This document shows, one piece after another, positions 28,473 to 36,868 of a stretch of DNA of 47,782 bases; the first letter of the stretch is position 1; each line of letters starts with the position of its first letter. Both the position numbers and the translations under genes were made by a program. Under the pieces are notes generated by a model that worked only from the letters and a program-made list of their open reading frames with translations, had not been told where the DNA came from and did no database searches. This DNA comes from Albidovulum sp. (GTDB lineage: Bacteria > Pseudomonadota > Alphaproteobacteria > Rhodobacterales > Rhodobacteraceae): contig JAUQYA010000098.1 in assembly GCA_030837785.1 (NCBI GenBank), positions 1 to 47,782 of the forward strand. The letters run 5' to 3'.

Positions 28473-29921
28473 ATGAGACGGCTGCGCAACGTGAAGATCG
28501 TCGCCACGCTCGGCCCTTCGTCGAACGACTATCAGACGATCCGGGCGCTGTTCGAGGCCGGGGCGGATGTGTTCCGGCTGAACATGAGCCACGGCAGCCA
28601 TGCCGAACAGGCCGCGCGCCATGCCCTGGTCCGCCAGGTGGAACGGGACGTGAACCGCCCGATCGCGATCCTTGCCGACCTTCAGGGGCCGAAGCTCAGG
28701 GTCGGCACATTCGTCGCCGGTGCCCACGATCTGACCGAGGGCGACCGTTTCCGCTTCGACCTCGACCCGGCCGAGGGCGACGGGCGACGGGTCTGCCTGC
28801 CGCACCCGGAGATTTTCGCGGTGCTCGAACCCGGCGCGCGGCTTCTGGTCAACGACGGCAAGATCCGCCTCACGGTCGACGCCTGCGGGCCGGATTTCGC
28901 CGACTGCACGGTGACGGCGGGGGGCACGATCTCCAACCGCAAGGGTGTGAACGTGCCCGATGTGGTGCTGCCGCTTGCCGCGCTGTCGGAGAAGGACCGC
29001 GCCGACCTGGAATTCGCCTGCGACCTGGGCGTGGACTGGCTGGCGCTGTCCTTCGTCCAGAGGGTTGAGGACGTGCGCGAGGCGCGGGACCTCGCCAAGG
29101 GCCGCGCCGCGATCCTCTCCAAGATCGAGAAACCCGCCGCGGTCAATGCCTTCCCCGAGATTCTCGCCGCCTCCGACGGGATCATGGTGGCGCGCGGCGA
29201 CCTCGGCGTGGAACTGCCGGTCCATTCCGTGCCGCCGATCCAGAAGCGCCTCGTGCGCGCCGCGCGCACCGCGGCCAAGCCGGTGATCGTGGCGACGCAG
29301 ATGCTGGAAAGCATGATCGAAAGCCCGATGCCGACGCGGGCCGAGGTGTCCGACGTGGCGACCGCGATCTACGAAGGGGCGGATGCGGTGATGCTTTCGG
29401 CCGAAAGTGCGGCCGGCCAGTATCCGGTCGAGGCGGTGGCCACGATGGACAACGTGGCGAAATCGGTGGAAAGCGACCCGACCTACCGCGAGGTGATCGA
29501 GGCCTCGCGCCGGGTGGACCGCAAGACCGTGGCCGACGGCATCGTCGCCGCCGCGCGCGAGATCGCCGAGGCGACCGACATCCACGCGATCTGCTGCTTC
29601 ACCCAGTCGGGGACGACCGCGAGCCTTGTCGCGCGCGAACGCCCTTCGGTGCCGATCATCGCGCTTTCGCCGCTCATGACCACGGTGCGGCGGCTCTGCC
29701 TGACCTGGGGGGTGCATTGCGTGCAGACGCTCGAACCGGTCGACCGCTTCAAGATGGCCGTTGTCAGTGCCGCGCGGGCGGCGCGCGAATACGGCTTCGC
29801 CACCGAGGGGGACCAGATCGTCGTCACCGCGGGCGTGCCCTTCAACGTCAAGGGCACGACCAACATCCTGCGCGTCGCGCCCTGCGACGAGCGGCTGATC
29901 TTCCGCACCGATCCCGAATAG
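28473..29921 (+). CDS. pyk: Pyruvate kinase
   Basis: The 482-residue enzyme converts phosphoenolpyruvate and ADP to pyruvate and ATP. The IVATLGPSS start, the SKIEKPAAV catalytic segment (Lys and Glu ligand) and MVARGDLGVELP are canonical. The A, B and C domains are all present and the length is normal for alphaproteobacteria. A candidate CceR-like operator overlaps the promoter-proximal region. It converges with the hydroxyproline operon with 8 bases between stops. Confidence 0.96.
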   Translation: MRRLRNVKIVATLGPSSNDYQTIRALFEAGADVFRLNMSHGSHAEQAARHALVRQVERDVNRPIAILADLQGPKLRVGTFVAGAHDLTEGDRFRFDLDPAEGDGRRVCLPHPEIFAVLEPGARLLVNDGKIRLTVDACGPDFADCTVTAGGTISNRKGVNVPDVVLPLAALSEKDRADLEFACDLGVDWLALSFVQRVEDVREARDLAKGRAAILSKIEKPAAVNAFPEILAASDGIMVARGDLGVELPVHSVPPIQKRLVRAARTAAKPVIVATQMLESMIESPMPTRAEVSDVATAIYEGADAVMLSAESAAGQYPVEAVATMDNVAKSVESDPTYREVIEASRRVDRKTVADGIVAAAREIAEATDIHAICCFTQSGTTASLVARERPSVPIIALSPLMTTVRRLCLTWGVHCVQTLEPVDRFKMAVVSAARAAREYGFATEGDQIVVTAGVPFNVKGTTNILRVAPCDERLIFRTDPE

Positions 29922-29929
29922 GGGCAGGC

Positions 29930-31603
29930 TCAGGAAAGCCAGCCGGGCAGGGCGTGCTGGGCATGTCCGCTGACCGCGGCCCCGGCGCAGGCGGCGAGGC
30001 CGCCGAAGCGGAGGGCGCGGCCGGAAAGGCCGGGGCCATAGTGGGCGTATTTGCCGGAGTTGGTCATCACCGTCCGGGCTTCGGACGGGAAGACCGGTTC
30101 GGAGATGGAGCACCAGCAGAGATCGGGCAGCACCTGCACGCCCGAGGCTTGCAGCCGCGCGAGCGTGCCCTCGGCGCGGGCGGCCTCGATCACCTGCCGA
30201 CCGGCGGTGACGATGGTGGCGATGGCAACCTTGCGCCCGGCCAGCGCATCGGCCAGCGCGCGGCATTCCTGCAAAGAGGCATGGGGGCTGCCGATGGCAA
30301 CAAGGTCCACGCTTTCGGGGCCGTCGTTCAGCATCTGCCAGCCGACGATCATGTCCCCGCGGGTGATCGCGGCACGGTCGGCTTCCGGGGCGACCCGCCC
30401 GGCCTCGGGCGTCACGCCCTCGACATGCAGCATCGGCGCGGCGGAGGTGGTGCCGAAGGCGGCGCAGAGGGCCTTGAGGTCTTCCGGCGTGGGTCGCGTC
30501 GGGTCAAGCCCGCGCAACAGGGGAATCCGGTCGGGCGAGGCCCTGCCGGCGAGCCAGCCGACGAGCGGCCAGAAGGCGTCGTCGATCCCTTCGGGCCGGT
30601 CCACGTCGAGGATCCGCCGCGCCTGTCGGTTCCCGTCGAGATAGACGCCGGACAAGGGCGCCCGGCCGGTCAGCGCGATGCAGAGGTCGAGGAAATCGGG
30701 GTGTTTCGCGGTGCGGGCACCGAGCACGCTGTTGGCATAGATCACCGCGTTCGACTCGGCCCAGGCGATCGCCTCGCCCTCCGCCGGCGGGGTGTCGAGC
30801 AGATAGGGCGCGCAGGTGAAGGTCGGCCGGCAGCCCATGCGCACATAGGCATCGGCCAGCCGCTGTGCCGGCCCGCCGAACGAGGGCGGCACGCCCTGCG
30901 CCCGCCAGTTGGCGTGATCGACCGAGATCGCGTTCATCGTGGTCGGGATGCGCACCCGCGCGCCCATCTCGGCCATCGTCTCGGCAAAGATCAGGTTGGC
31001 GGGGCCGGCGTAGATGCAGCCGTCGATATGGCCCCGGGTCACAGAGGTCAGCCGCGTGGCGCCCTGGTTCGCCGCCATCGCGCAGAGGATGCGCATCGCC
31101 TGCGCCACCGCCCTGTCGGCGCCGTCGAGCAGGGCGCGGTCTTCCGGGGCGAGGTGCAGCGCGGCGGCGTCAACCGGGGCGAGCGGGATGGTCAGGCCCG
31201 GCGCCTCGATGGCGGCCCCGGTGATGCGGGCGCTTTCCGCCTGCGAGAGTCGCGCCCAGGCGTCGGGCGGCAGGCGCAGCACTGGCAGGGCCTTGCCGAA
31301 CATCTCCGCCGCGACCAGCGCGCCGAGCGTCACCACGTCCTCGGGCTCAGAGAACACCAGCGCGGCGGGGGCGTGGCCGCTGAGCGCCATGTCCAGCAGC
31401 ACCCCCGAGCCGGAGCAGGAGCCGCGGGTCGAGGGCATCATCAGCACCGTCCCGGCGATGCAGCGCCCGTGCAGCGGGTGATGCACGTCGATGATGCACC
31501 CCGTGGCGGGATCGACCCCGCCCCAGAAGCTGAGCGGTTCCCGCGTGGCGAGGACCGGGCCTTCGGCCATCCCGCCGAGGAGGAAGCGCGCCGCCTCCGT
31601 CAC
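29930..31603 (-). CDS. Aconitase X, cis-3-hydroxy-L-proline dehydratase type (fused)
   Basis: The 557-residue protein joins a DUF126 small domain (about 1-130, with PSTRGSCSGSGVLLD at 57-71) to the AcnX large catalytic domain. This single-chain layout is that of bacterial type I AcnX, which dehydrates cis-3-hydroxy-L-proline to pyrroline-2-carboxylate. I chose the GTG at 31603, which overlaps the epimerase stop as GTGA; a longer open frame upstream is only a shadow of the epimerase gene. Last gene of the hydroxyproline unit. Substrate assignment is by family and context. Confidence 0.85.
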   Translation of the reverse strand: MTEAARFLLGGMAEGPVLATREPLSFWGGVDPATGCIIDVHHPLHGRCIAGTVLMMPSTRGSCSGSGVLLDMALSGHAPAALVFSEPEDVVTLGALVAAEMFGKALPVLRLPPDAWARLSQAESARITGAAIEAPGLTIPLAPVDAAALHLAPEDRALLDGADRAVAQAMRILCAMAANQGATRLTSVTRGHIDGCIYAGPANLIFAETMAEMGARVRIPTTMNAISVDHANWRAQGVPPSFGGPAQRLADAYVRMGCRPTFTCAPYLLDTPPAEGEAIAWAESNAVIYANSVLGARTAKHPDFLDLCIALTGRAPLSGVYLDGNRQARRILDVDRPEGIDDAFWPLVGWLAGRASPDRIPLLRGLDPTRPTPEDLKALCAAFGTTSAAPMLHVEGVTPEAGRVAPEADRAAITRGDMIVGWQMLNDGPESVDLVAIGSPHASLQECRALADALAGRKVAIATIVTAGRQVIEAARAEGTLARLQASGVQVLPDLCWCSISEPVFPSEARTVMTNSGKYAHYGPGLSGRALRFGGLAACAGAAVSGHAQHALPGWLS

Positions 31604-32601
31604 CTCACCACGAACCCGTGCGCAAAGGGATCGCGGTCGTCGATGAAGATGGTGTTGTAGCCGGTCATCCGCGCCCAGCCCGCGACCGAGGGCACGATGG
31701 CATCGCGACCCGCGACCGTGGCCGCGGCCTCGACCCGGCCCTTGAAGAGACTGCCGATGATGCTCTCGTGCCAGAACTCGTCGCCGACCCTCAGCTTGCC
31801 CTTGGCCGCCAGTTGCGCCATCCGCGCAGAGGTGCCGGTGCCGCAGGGCGAGCGGTCGATCGCCTTCTCGCCGTAGAAGACGGCGTTGCGGGCATGGGCG
31901 CCTTCGACCGTGGGCTTGCCGGTCCAGAGGATGTGCGAGAGCCCGTTGATCGCCGGATGCTCGGGGTGGGCGAAGTCGTATTTCGCGTTCAGCGCCGCGC
32001 GCAGCTTCGGCGACCAGCCGACCAGATCGCCGGCGGTATGGTTGGCCATGTCGCGGAAATTCTTCTGGGGTTCGACGATGGCGTAGAAATTGCCGCCGTA
32101 GGCCACGTCCACCACGATCTCGCCCAGGCCCTCGACCTCGGCCGTCAGCCCCTCGGCGTAAAGGAAGCCCGGCACGTTGGTCAGCCGCACCTCGTCGACG
32201 AAGCGGCCCTCCTGCCGATAGGTCACGTCCACCCTGCCGGCGGGCGCGTCGATGGAGAGCCGCCCCGGCTCGCGCGGGGTGATCAGGCCGTTCTCGATCC
32301 CCATCGTGACGGTGCCGATCAGCCCGTGGCCGCACATCGGCAGGCAGCCCGAGGTCTCGATGAACAGCACGGCCACATCGCAATCGGGGCGGGTCGGCGG
32401 ATAGAGGATCGAGCCCGACATCATGTCGTGGCCGCGCGGCTCGAACATCAGGCCGGTGCGGATCCAGTCGTAGTCGCGCAGGAAATGGCCGCGCTTTTCA
32501 AGCATGTTGGCGCCTTCAAGCCGCGGCCCGCCGCCGGAGACGAGGCGGACCGGGTTGCCGCAGGTGTGGCCGTCGATGCAGGAGAAGGTGTGGCTGGCCA
32601 T
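31600..32601 (-). CDS. Hydroxyproline 2-epimerase (proline racemase family)
   Basis: The 333-residue protein has two catalytic cysteines: C90 in MCGHG and C253 in SPCGTGTSA. The same numbering occurs in the Brucella hydroxyproline epimerase as I recall it. Two cysteines argue for epimerisation (trans-4-hydroxy-L-proline to cis-4-hydroxy-D-proline, possibly also 3-hydroxyproline) rather than the Thr-type trans-3-hydroxyproline dehydratase. Context with a D-amino-acid dehydrogenase and a DapA-type deaminase supports this. Overlaps AcnX by GTGA and follows the dehydrogenase by 12 bases. Confidence 0.87.
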   Translation of the reverse strand: MASHTFSCIDGHTCGNPVRLVSGGGPRLEGANMLEKRGHFLRDYDWIRTGLMFEPRGHDMMSGSILYPPTRPDCDVAVLFIETSGCLPMCGHGLIGTVTMGIENGLITPREPGRLSIDAPAGRVDVTYRQEGRFVDEVRLTNVPGFLYAEGLTAEVEGLGEIVVDVAYGGNFYAIVEPQKNFRDMANHTAGDLVGWSPKLRAALNAKYDFAHPEHPAINGLSHILWTGKPTVEGAHARNAVFYGEKAIDRSPCGTGTSARMAQLAAKGKLRVGDEFWHESIIGSLFKGRVEAAATVAGRDAIVPSVAGWARMTGYNTIFIDDRDPFAHGFVVR

Positions 32602-32613
32602 GAGGAACCTCGG

Positions 32614-33846
32614 TCAGAAACGGTGGGGCGAGAAGGGGCGGATGTCGATGGCGGGTGTGCCGCCGGTGATCAGGTCGGCGACGATTTCGGCCGTGCCGGT
32701 CGACTGGGTCAGGCCCAGATGGCCGTGGCCGAAGGCGCAGATCACATCGGGGCGCGGCCCGAGCGGGCCGATCGCCGGCAGCGTGTCGGGGAGCGAGGGG
32801 CGGAAGCCCATCCATTGCGTCCCGCCCGTGGTCTTCAGCCCCGGCAGGAAGGCCGCGGCCCTCTTCAGCATCGCCTCGGCGCGCGCATAGTTGGGCGGCA
32901 GGTCGAGCCCGCCAAGCTCCACCGCGCCGCCGACGCGGACACCCTCGCCGATCCGGGTGACGACGAAGCCGTGGCCGCCGAAGGTGACCTGCGTGCGCAG
33001 ATCGAAGGCGCCCCGGGGCAGCGTGGTGTTGTAGCCGCGCTCGGTCTCCAGCGGGATGCGCACCCCCGCCGTCCGCGCGATCCGCTGCGAGAAGGCGCCG
33101 GCGGCGAGCACGATCCATCCGGCGCGCATCACGCCCGTGGAGGTCTCCACCCCGCCGGGGACCAGCGCCCGCGCCTCGGCGACCTCGATCCGGCCGCCCC
33201 TTGCCCGCAGCCGGTCGGCCAGCGCCAGCGTGTAGTCGCGCGGATCGGTCACCGACCACCAGCCGGGGGTGAAGGTGGCATGGCTGAAGCGCGGGGCGAG
33301 GCCGGGCTGGACCTCTCCGATCTCGGCGCCAAGCAAGTGGTGAAACTCGATGCCTTCCGCCTCCCGCGCCGCCCAGCCCGGCAGCGCGGCGCGGAACTCC
33401 GCCTCGCCCTCGTAGACCTGGAGATTGCCGTCGCGGCGCAGGAAGGGCAGGAGCCCCTCGCGCGCGAGGAAGGGCTCCAGCGTCGCCCGCGACAGCCGCA
33501 TCATCGCGGTCTGCACCCGGGTGGAGGCCGCGACCCGTGCCGGCCACGACGCTTTCCAGAACCGCCACATCCAGGGCGCGATCCTGAGTGCGTAGGCCGG
33601 CGGAACCGACAGCGGCCCGAGCGGGTCGAGAAGCCATTTCGGCGCCTGCCGGATGATCCGCGGCGAGGCGAGCGGCAGGATGTCGGTGAATGCGAAGGCG
33701 CCTGCATTGCCGGCCGAGGCGCCGGCGGCCGGGCCTTCGCGGTCGATCACCGTCACCTCGACGCCGCGCGCCCTGAGCGCAAGCGCGGTGGAAAGGCCGA
33801 TCACCCCGGCCCCGATGACGATGACGTCGCGTCTGTCTTCTGCCAT
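32614..33846 (-). CDS. FAD-dependent D-amino-acid (D-hydroxyproline) dehydrogenase
   Basis: The 410-residue flavoprotein of the DadA/DAO family has the FAD-binding motif GAGVIG at residues 12-17 and the C-terminal FGHGHLGLTQS segment. In the expected pathway it oxidises cis-4-hydroxy-D-proline to pyrroline-4-hydroxy-2-carboxylate. General D-alanine dehydrogenase activity is an alternative, but it sits between the epimerase and the DapA-type deaminase. A weak ribosome-binding site is visible upstream. Confidence 0.87.
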   Translation of the reverse strand: MAEDRRDVIVIGAGVIGLSTALALRARGVEVTVIDREGPAAGASAGNAGAFAFTDILPLASPRIIRQAPKWLLDPLGPLSVPPAYALRIAPWMWRFWKASWPARVAASTRVQTAMMRLSRATLEPFLAREGLLPFLRRDGNLQVYEGEAEFRAALPGWAAREAEGIEFHHLLGAEIGEVQPGLAPRFSHATFTPGWWSVTDPRDYTLALADRLRARGGRIEVAEARALVPGGVETSTGVMRAGWIVLAAGAFSQRIARTAGVRIPLETERGYNTTLPRGAFDLRTQVTFGGHGFVVTRIGEGVRVGGAVELGGLDLPPNYARAEAMLKRAAAFLPGLKTTGGTQWMGFRPSLPDTLPAIGPLGPRPDVICAFGHGHLGLTQSTGTAEIVADLITGGTPAIDIRPFSPHRF

Positions 33847-33860
33847 CGTCGGTCCGGTCC

Positions 33861-34820
33861 TCAGGCGGCGTATTTCATCACATGCGGCTGGGTCGACCAG
33901 TCGGCATACCAGGCGTCGAACAGAGCCACCTGCTGTTCGATGAACCGGCGCTGGCTTGGCGACAGGACGTCGGTCTCGTTGAAGTGCAGCCGGTAGGCCT
34001 CGTCGCCCTTCAGCACCATCATGTGCTTGAAGTAAAGCACCAGATCCGGCCCGGCATCGACCTTGGAGAGCACCTGCATCGCGCTGTCAAGCTCGTATGC
34101 CAGCCGCCGCGCCTCGGCATCGCCGGTCATCGCGACCTGGCAGAGCGCGGTCAGGTGCAGCACCTCTCGCGGCAGCACGTTGCCGATGCCGGTGATCGCG
34201 CCGGTCGCGCCGCAGTTGACGAAACCGTGGTAGACGGCGGTATCGACGCCGATCATCAGCGTCACCGCGTCGTCCTTCGAGGTGATGTGCTCGGCCGCAT
34301 AGGACAGGTCCTCGTTGCCGCCGAATTCCTTGAAGCCGACGAGGTTCGGGTGTTCGGCCCTGAGCGCGAAGAAGAGGTCGGCGCGGGTGGCGAAGCCGTA
34401 GTAGGGGCTGTTGTAGATCACCGCGGGCAGGTCCGGCGCGGCGGCGAGGATGGCCTTGAAATGCGCCTTCTGCGCCGCGATCACGGTGCCGCGCGACAGG
34501 ACCCGCGGAATGACCATCAGCCCCCTGGCGCCGACACGCTGCGCGTGCGCCGCATGGGCCACCGCCACGCGGGTGTTCACCGCGCCGGTACCGACGACCA
34601 CCGGCACGCCGGCGGCGACAAGGCGTTCGACGCCCTCCATCCTCTCGGCGTCGGTCAGAAGCGGCCAGTCACCCATCGAGCCGCAGTAGACCACGGCCGA
34701 CATGCCAAGCCCGATCAGCTCGCGGGCCTTTTCGACCAGCTTGTCGAAGTCGGGGGTCCGGTCGGGCTTGCAGGGGGTCATCAGCGCCGGGATCGTGCCG
34801 GAAAAGATGGCGGGGTTCAT
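33861..34820 (-). CDS. DapA-family deaminase, probable pyrroline-4-hydroxy-2-carboxylate deaminase
   Basis: The 319-residue class I aldolase-type TIM barrel has the Schiff-base lysine K164 (GFKEFGG) and the conserved tyrosine Y136 (VIYNSPYYG). In hydroxyproline catabolism this family converts pyrroline-4-hydroxy-2-carboxylate to alpha-ketoglutarate semialdehyde plus ammonia. The true dihydrodipicolinate synthase for lysine is expected elsewhere. First gene after the candidate promoter/operator, so probably the first gene of the operon. Confidence 0.86.
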   Translation of the reverse strand: MNPAIFSGTIPALMTPCKPDRTPDFDKLVEKARELIGLGMSAVVYCGSMGDWPLLTDAERMEGVERLVAAGVPVVVGTGAVNTRVAVAHAAHAQRVGARGLMVIPRVLSRGTVIAAQKAHFKAILAAAPDLPAVIYNSPYYGFATRADLFFALRAEHPNLVGFKEFGGNEDLSYAAEHITSKDDAVTLMIGVDTAVYHGFVNCGATGAITGIGNVLPREVLHLTALCQVAMTGDAEARRLAYELDSAMQVLSKVDAGPDLVLYFKHMMVLKGDEAYRLHFNETDVLSPSQRRFIEQQVALFDAWYADWSTQPHVMKYAA

Positions 34821-34871
34821 GGGCGTCTCCTTCGGGTGGGGGCCGGGTAGGGGCGATTCCTCTCTTCGGCC

Positions 34872-34902
34872 ATCATAGCTCTTGCATTTTATTTGTCGAC
34901 AA
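34872..34902 (-). promoter_or_regulatory. Hydroxyproline operon promoter with overlapping palindromic operator
   Basis: On the minus strand a TATGAT -10 box (plus bases 34872-34877) lies 16 bases downstream of TCGACA, which is inside the perfect palindrome TTGTCGACAA (34893-34902). The palindrome thus covers the -35. This fits repression by a FadR-subfamily GntR regulator, probably the adjacent gene. The local sequence is AT-rich relative to its surroundings. Confidence 0.55.
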
Positions 34903-34949
34903 GATTTCTATGGCACCATCCGCCCCGCGCAGACTGGCGCCTGCGACGG

Positions 34950-35657
34950 CTAGAGGTCCGGGTGCTGGCGGCGGTCGTGCGCGATCATGTCCTGGATCTG
35001 CCGCACGATCTGATCGGCGTGTTCGCGCGCCAGCCGGTCGCAGAGCGCGACATCGCGGGCTTCGATCGCGGCGATGATGGCCTCGTGCTCGACGATGTAG
35101 GGGTGCGGCAGGCGGGGCTCGAAACCGGGGTAGTAGTAGAGCCTGAGGATGCGGCGCCCCTCGTCGAGGAGCCGCGCGAAGAGCTGCGCGTAGTAGGGGT
35201 TGCGCCCGGCCTCGGCGATGGCGGCGTGGAAGTCCCTGTTGCAGACGATCATCCGCGCCGCATCGCCGGCGGCGACGGCTGCCGCAAAGGCCCGCTGCCG
35301 GGCGCGGATCCGGTCCATGTCGGCGGGCGTATGGGATTCGGCCGCCGCCCGGGTGGTGACGCGGTACATCAGCGTCAGCGCGTCGAAGAAGGCGTTGAGG
35401 TTGGCGAAGTCGATCGTTGACACCACGGTCGAGCGGTTGGGCAGCATCGTCACCAGCCCCTCGCCCGCGAGCCTGACAAGCGCCTCGCGGATCGGGGTGC
35501 GGGAGATCGACAGGCGCTCGGCCTGCTGGATCTCGTCGATCGGCGCGCCGGGCGGCAGCACCATGTCGAGAATCTCGTCGCGCAGAAGCTCATAGACCAT
35601 CCGCGCGCCGGAGCCGCGCCGGCGCTCCGGCAGGGCCGGATCGGGTGTGTCGCTCAT
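34950..35657 (-). CDS. GntR-family (FadR/FCD type) transcriptional regulator
   Basis: The 235-residue regulator has an N-terminal GntR winged HTH (about residues 20-85, with LSISRTPIREALVRLAGEGLV) and a C-terminal helical FCD ligand domain (about 95-225). I chose the ATG at 35657; the open extension of 32 codons looks non-coding. It is immediately upstream of the hydroxyproline genes on the same strand, separated by a 129-base gap with a TTGTCGACAA operator. It is likely their repressor, responding to a pathway intermediate. Confidence 0.87.
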   Translation of the reverse strand: MSDTPDPALPERRRGSGARMVYELLRDEILDMVLPPGAPIDEIQQAERLSISRTPIREALVRLAGEGLVTMLPNRSTVVSTIDFANLNAFFDALTLMYRVTTRAAAESHTPADMDRIRARQRAFAAAVAAGDAARMIVCNRDFHAAIAEAGRNPYYAQLFARLLDEGRRILRLYYYPGFEPRLPHPYIVEHEAIIAAIEARDVALCDRLAREHADQIVRQIQDMIAHDRRQHPDL

Positions 35658-35665
35658 GTGCCCTC

Positions 35666-35684
35666 CTTGTCCTGGCCAGACAAG
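35666..35684. promoter_or_regulatory. Second TTGTC/GACAA inverted repeat
   Basis: CTTGTC (35666-35671) and GACAAG (35679-35684) are inverted around a 7-base spacer, 9 bases before the GntR start codon. The half-sites equal those of the operator at 34893-34902 but with wider spacing. Autoregulation is a reasonable inference. Confidence 0.45.
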
Positions 35685-35800
35685 TAGCGAGGGAACCGGT
35701 TCGGAGCAATCGCGGGCATCGCGGGGGCGCTCGCACCGGACAGGCTTTCCCAACGCCGCCCGTCACGCTAAGACGGCTGCAAACTGCCGGAGAGCCGACG

Positions 35801-36253
35801 ATGCAGCGACTGACCCGCCGCACTGCCCTTGCCCTTCTCGCCGCGCTGCCCGCAGCCTGCGGACGGCGCGACATTGCTTCGCCCCGGGGGCCGCAGGGGC
35901 CGGCCGAGGTCAGCCGCCTGATCAGCCGCTATGCCCAGGCCTATGAGGTTCCCGAAACGCTGGTCCACCGCGTCGTGCAGCGCGAAAGCGGCTACAACCC
36001 GGCGGCACGCCACGGCCCCTATTTCGGGCTCATGCAGATCATGCCGCAGACCGCCGCAACGATGGGCTATCGCGGCGCGCCCGAGGGGCTGCTCGATGCC
36101 GACACCAACCTTCGCTTCGGGGTGAAATACCTGCGCGGCGCCTGGCTGGTGTCGCGCCGCAACCCCGACCGGGCGGTGATGTGGTATTCCAAGGGCTATT
36201 ACTACGAGGCCAAGCGGATGGGGCTGCTGGAGGAGACCGGGCTCAGGGCCTGA
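35801..36253 (+). CDS. Small lytic transglycosylase (SLT domain)
   Basis: The 150-residue exported protein has an N-terminal signal with a possible lipobox at residues 17-20 (PAAC, Pro at -3 is atypical) and a C-terminal SLT domain. The catalytic glutamate is E62 (RESGYNP) and GLMQIMP follows at 77-83. It cleaves peptidoglycan glycan strands. It is short for the family. The ATG at 35801 gives the clean signal; the longer frame is not needed. The Lrp gene on the other strand lies 17 bases away. Confidence 0.87.
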   Translation: MQRLTRRTALALLAALPAACGRRDIASPRGPQGPAEVSRLISRYAQAYEVPETLVHRVVQRESGYNPAARHGPYFGLMQIMPQTAATMGYRGAPEGLLDADTNLRFGVKYLRGAWLVSRRNPDRAVMWYSKGYYYEAKRMGLLEETGLRA

Positions 36254-36270
36254 TCCGCGCGGCTGTCGCC

Positions 36271-36729
36271 TCAGACCGGGATCGCCGTTGTCTGCCGCAC
36301 GGTCCTGAGCGCGAAGGACGAATGCATCTGCGCGACGCCCGGCAGGCGCGCGAGGTGCTGGCGGTGGATGCGGGCGAAGTCCTCGGTATCCTCGGCCACG
36401 ACCTTGAGAAGGTAGTCGGCCGTCCCCGCCATCAGATGGCATTCGAGGATGTCGGGCACGCGTGCGACCGCGCGTTCGAAGGCGTCGAGCAGCTCGTCCG
36501 CCTGACCCGCCAGCGTGATCTCGACGAATACCGTCGTCGGCCGGCCAAGCTTGCGGGCGTTCAGAAGTGCCACGAAACCGTCGATATAACCCTCTGCATC
36601 GAGCCGCTGCACGCGGCGATGGCAGGCCGAGGGCGACAGGTTCACCCGTTCGGCCAGGTCGGCGTTGGTCACGCGCCCTTCCTTCTGCAACACGCCAAGG
36701 ATGCGCCGGTCCGTCGCGTCGAGTTCCAT
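36271..36729 (-). CDS. Lrp/AsnC-family regulator (probably of alanine dehydrogenase)
   Basis: The 152-residue regulator has the N-terminal HTH (TNADLAERVNLSPSACHRRVQRL) and a C-terminal RAM ligand-binding domain. I chose the ATG at 36729 because an AAGGA lies upstream; 36762 is an alternative start without one. It is divergent from ald, an arrangement in which Lrp-type proteins (AldR-like) control alanine dehydrogenase in response to L-alanine. Two GCAAT/ATTGC inverted repeats lie between the genes. Confidence 0.88.
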   Translation of the reverse strand: MELDATDRRILGVLQKEGRVTNADLAERVNLSPSACHRRVQRLDAEGYIDGFVALLNARKLGRPTTVFVEITLAGQADELLDAFERAVARVPDILECHLMAGTADYLLKVVAEDTEDFARIHRQHLARLPGVAQMHSSFALRTVRQTTAIPV

Positions 36730-36735
36730 GCCCGC

Positions 36736-36780
36736 GCAATTTCCTTCGATGAATTCCCGCATTCGTCGAAGAAGTATTGC
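36736..36780. promoter_or_regulatory. GCAAT/ATTGC inverted repeat near the Lrp gene
   Basis: GCAATTTCCTTCGATGAAT (36736-36754) is the imperfect inverse of ATTCGTCGAAGAAGTATTGC (36761-36780), differing by a one-base indel and single mismatches. It begins 7 bases before the Lrp start codon. A likely Lrp-type binding site for autoregulation. Confidence 0.5.
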
Positions 36781-36813
36781 ACGAACCACGCGCGGCGCCA
36801 GCCAAAACTGTAT

Positions 36814-36843
36814 GCAATTTCCCGCGTGATCAACGAATATTGC
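36814..36843. promoter_or_regulatory. GCAAT/ATTGC inverted repeat near ald
   Basis: GCAAT at 36814-36818 and ATTGC at 36839-36843 bracket 20 bases containing a TGATCA core. With the site at 36736-36780 it gives two similar boxes in one 139-base divergent region. It lies 25 bases before the ald start and could overlap the ald promoter. GGGAGGA at 36858-36864 is the ald ribosome-binding site. Confidence 0.45.
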
Positions 36844-36868
36844 CCATCACACCATTCGGGAGGACCCC

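Noticed and set aside
31618..33996. A 792-residue plus-strand frame over the hydroxyproline genes
   Set aside because: Runs opposite two intact, recognisable enzymes and shows no domain structure.
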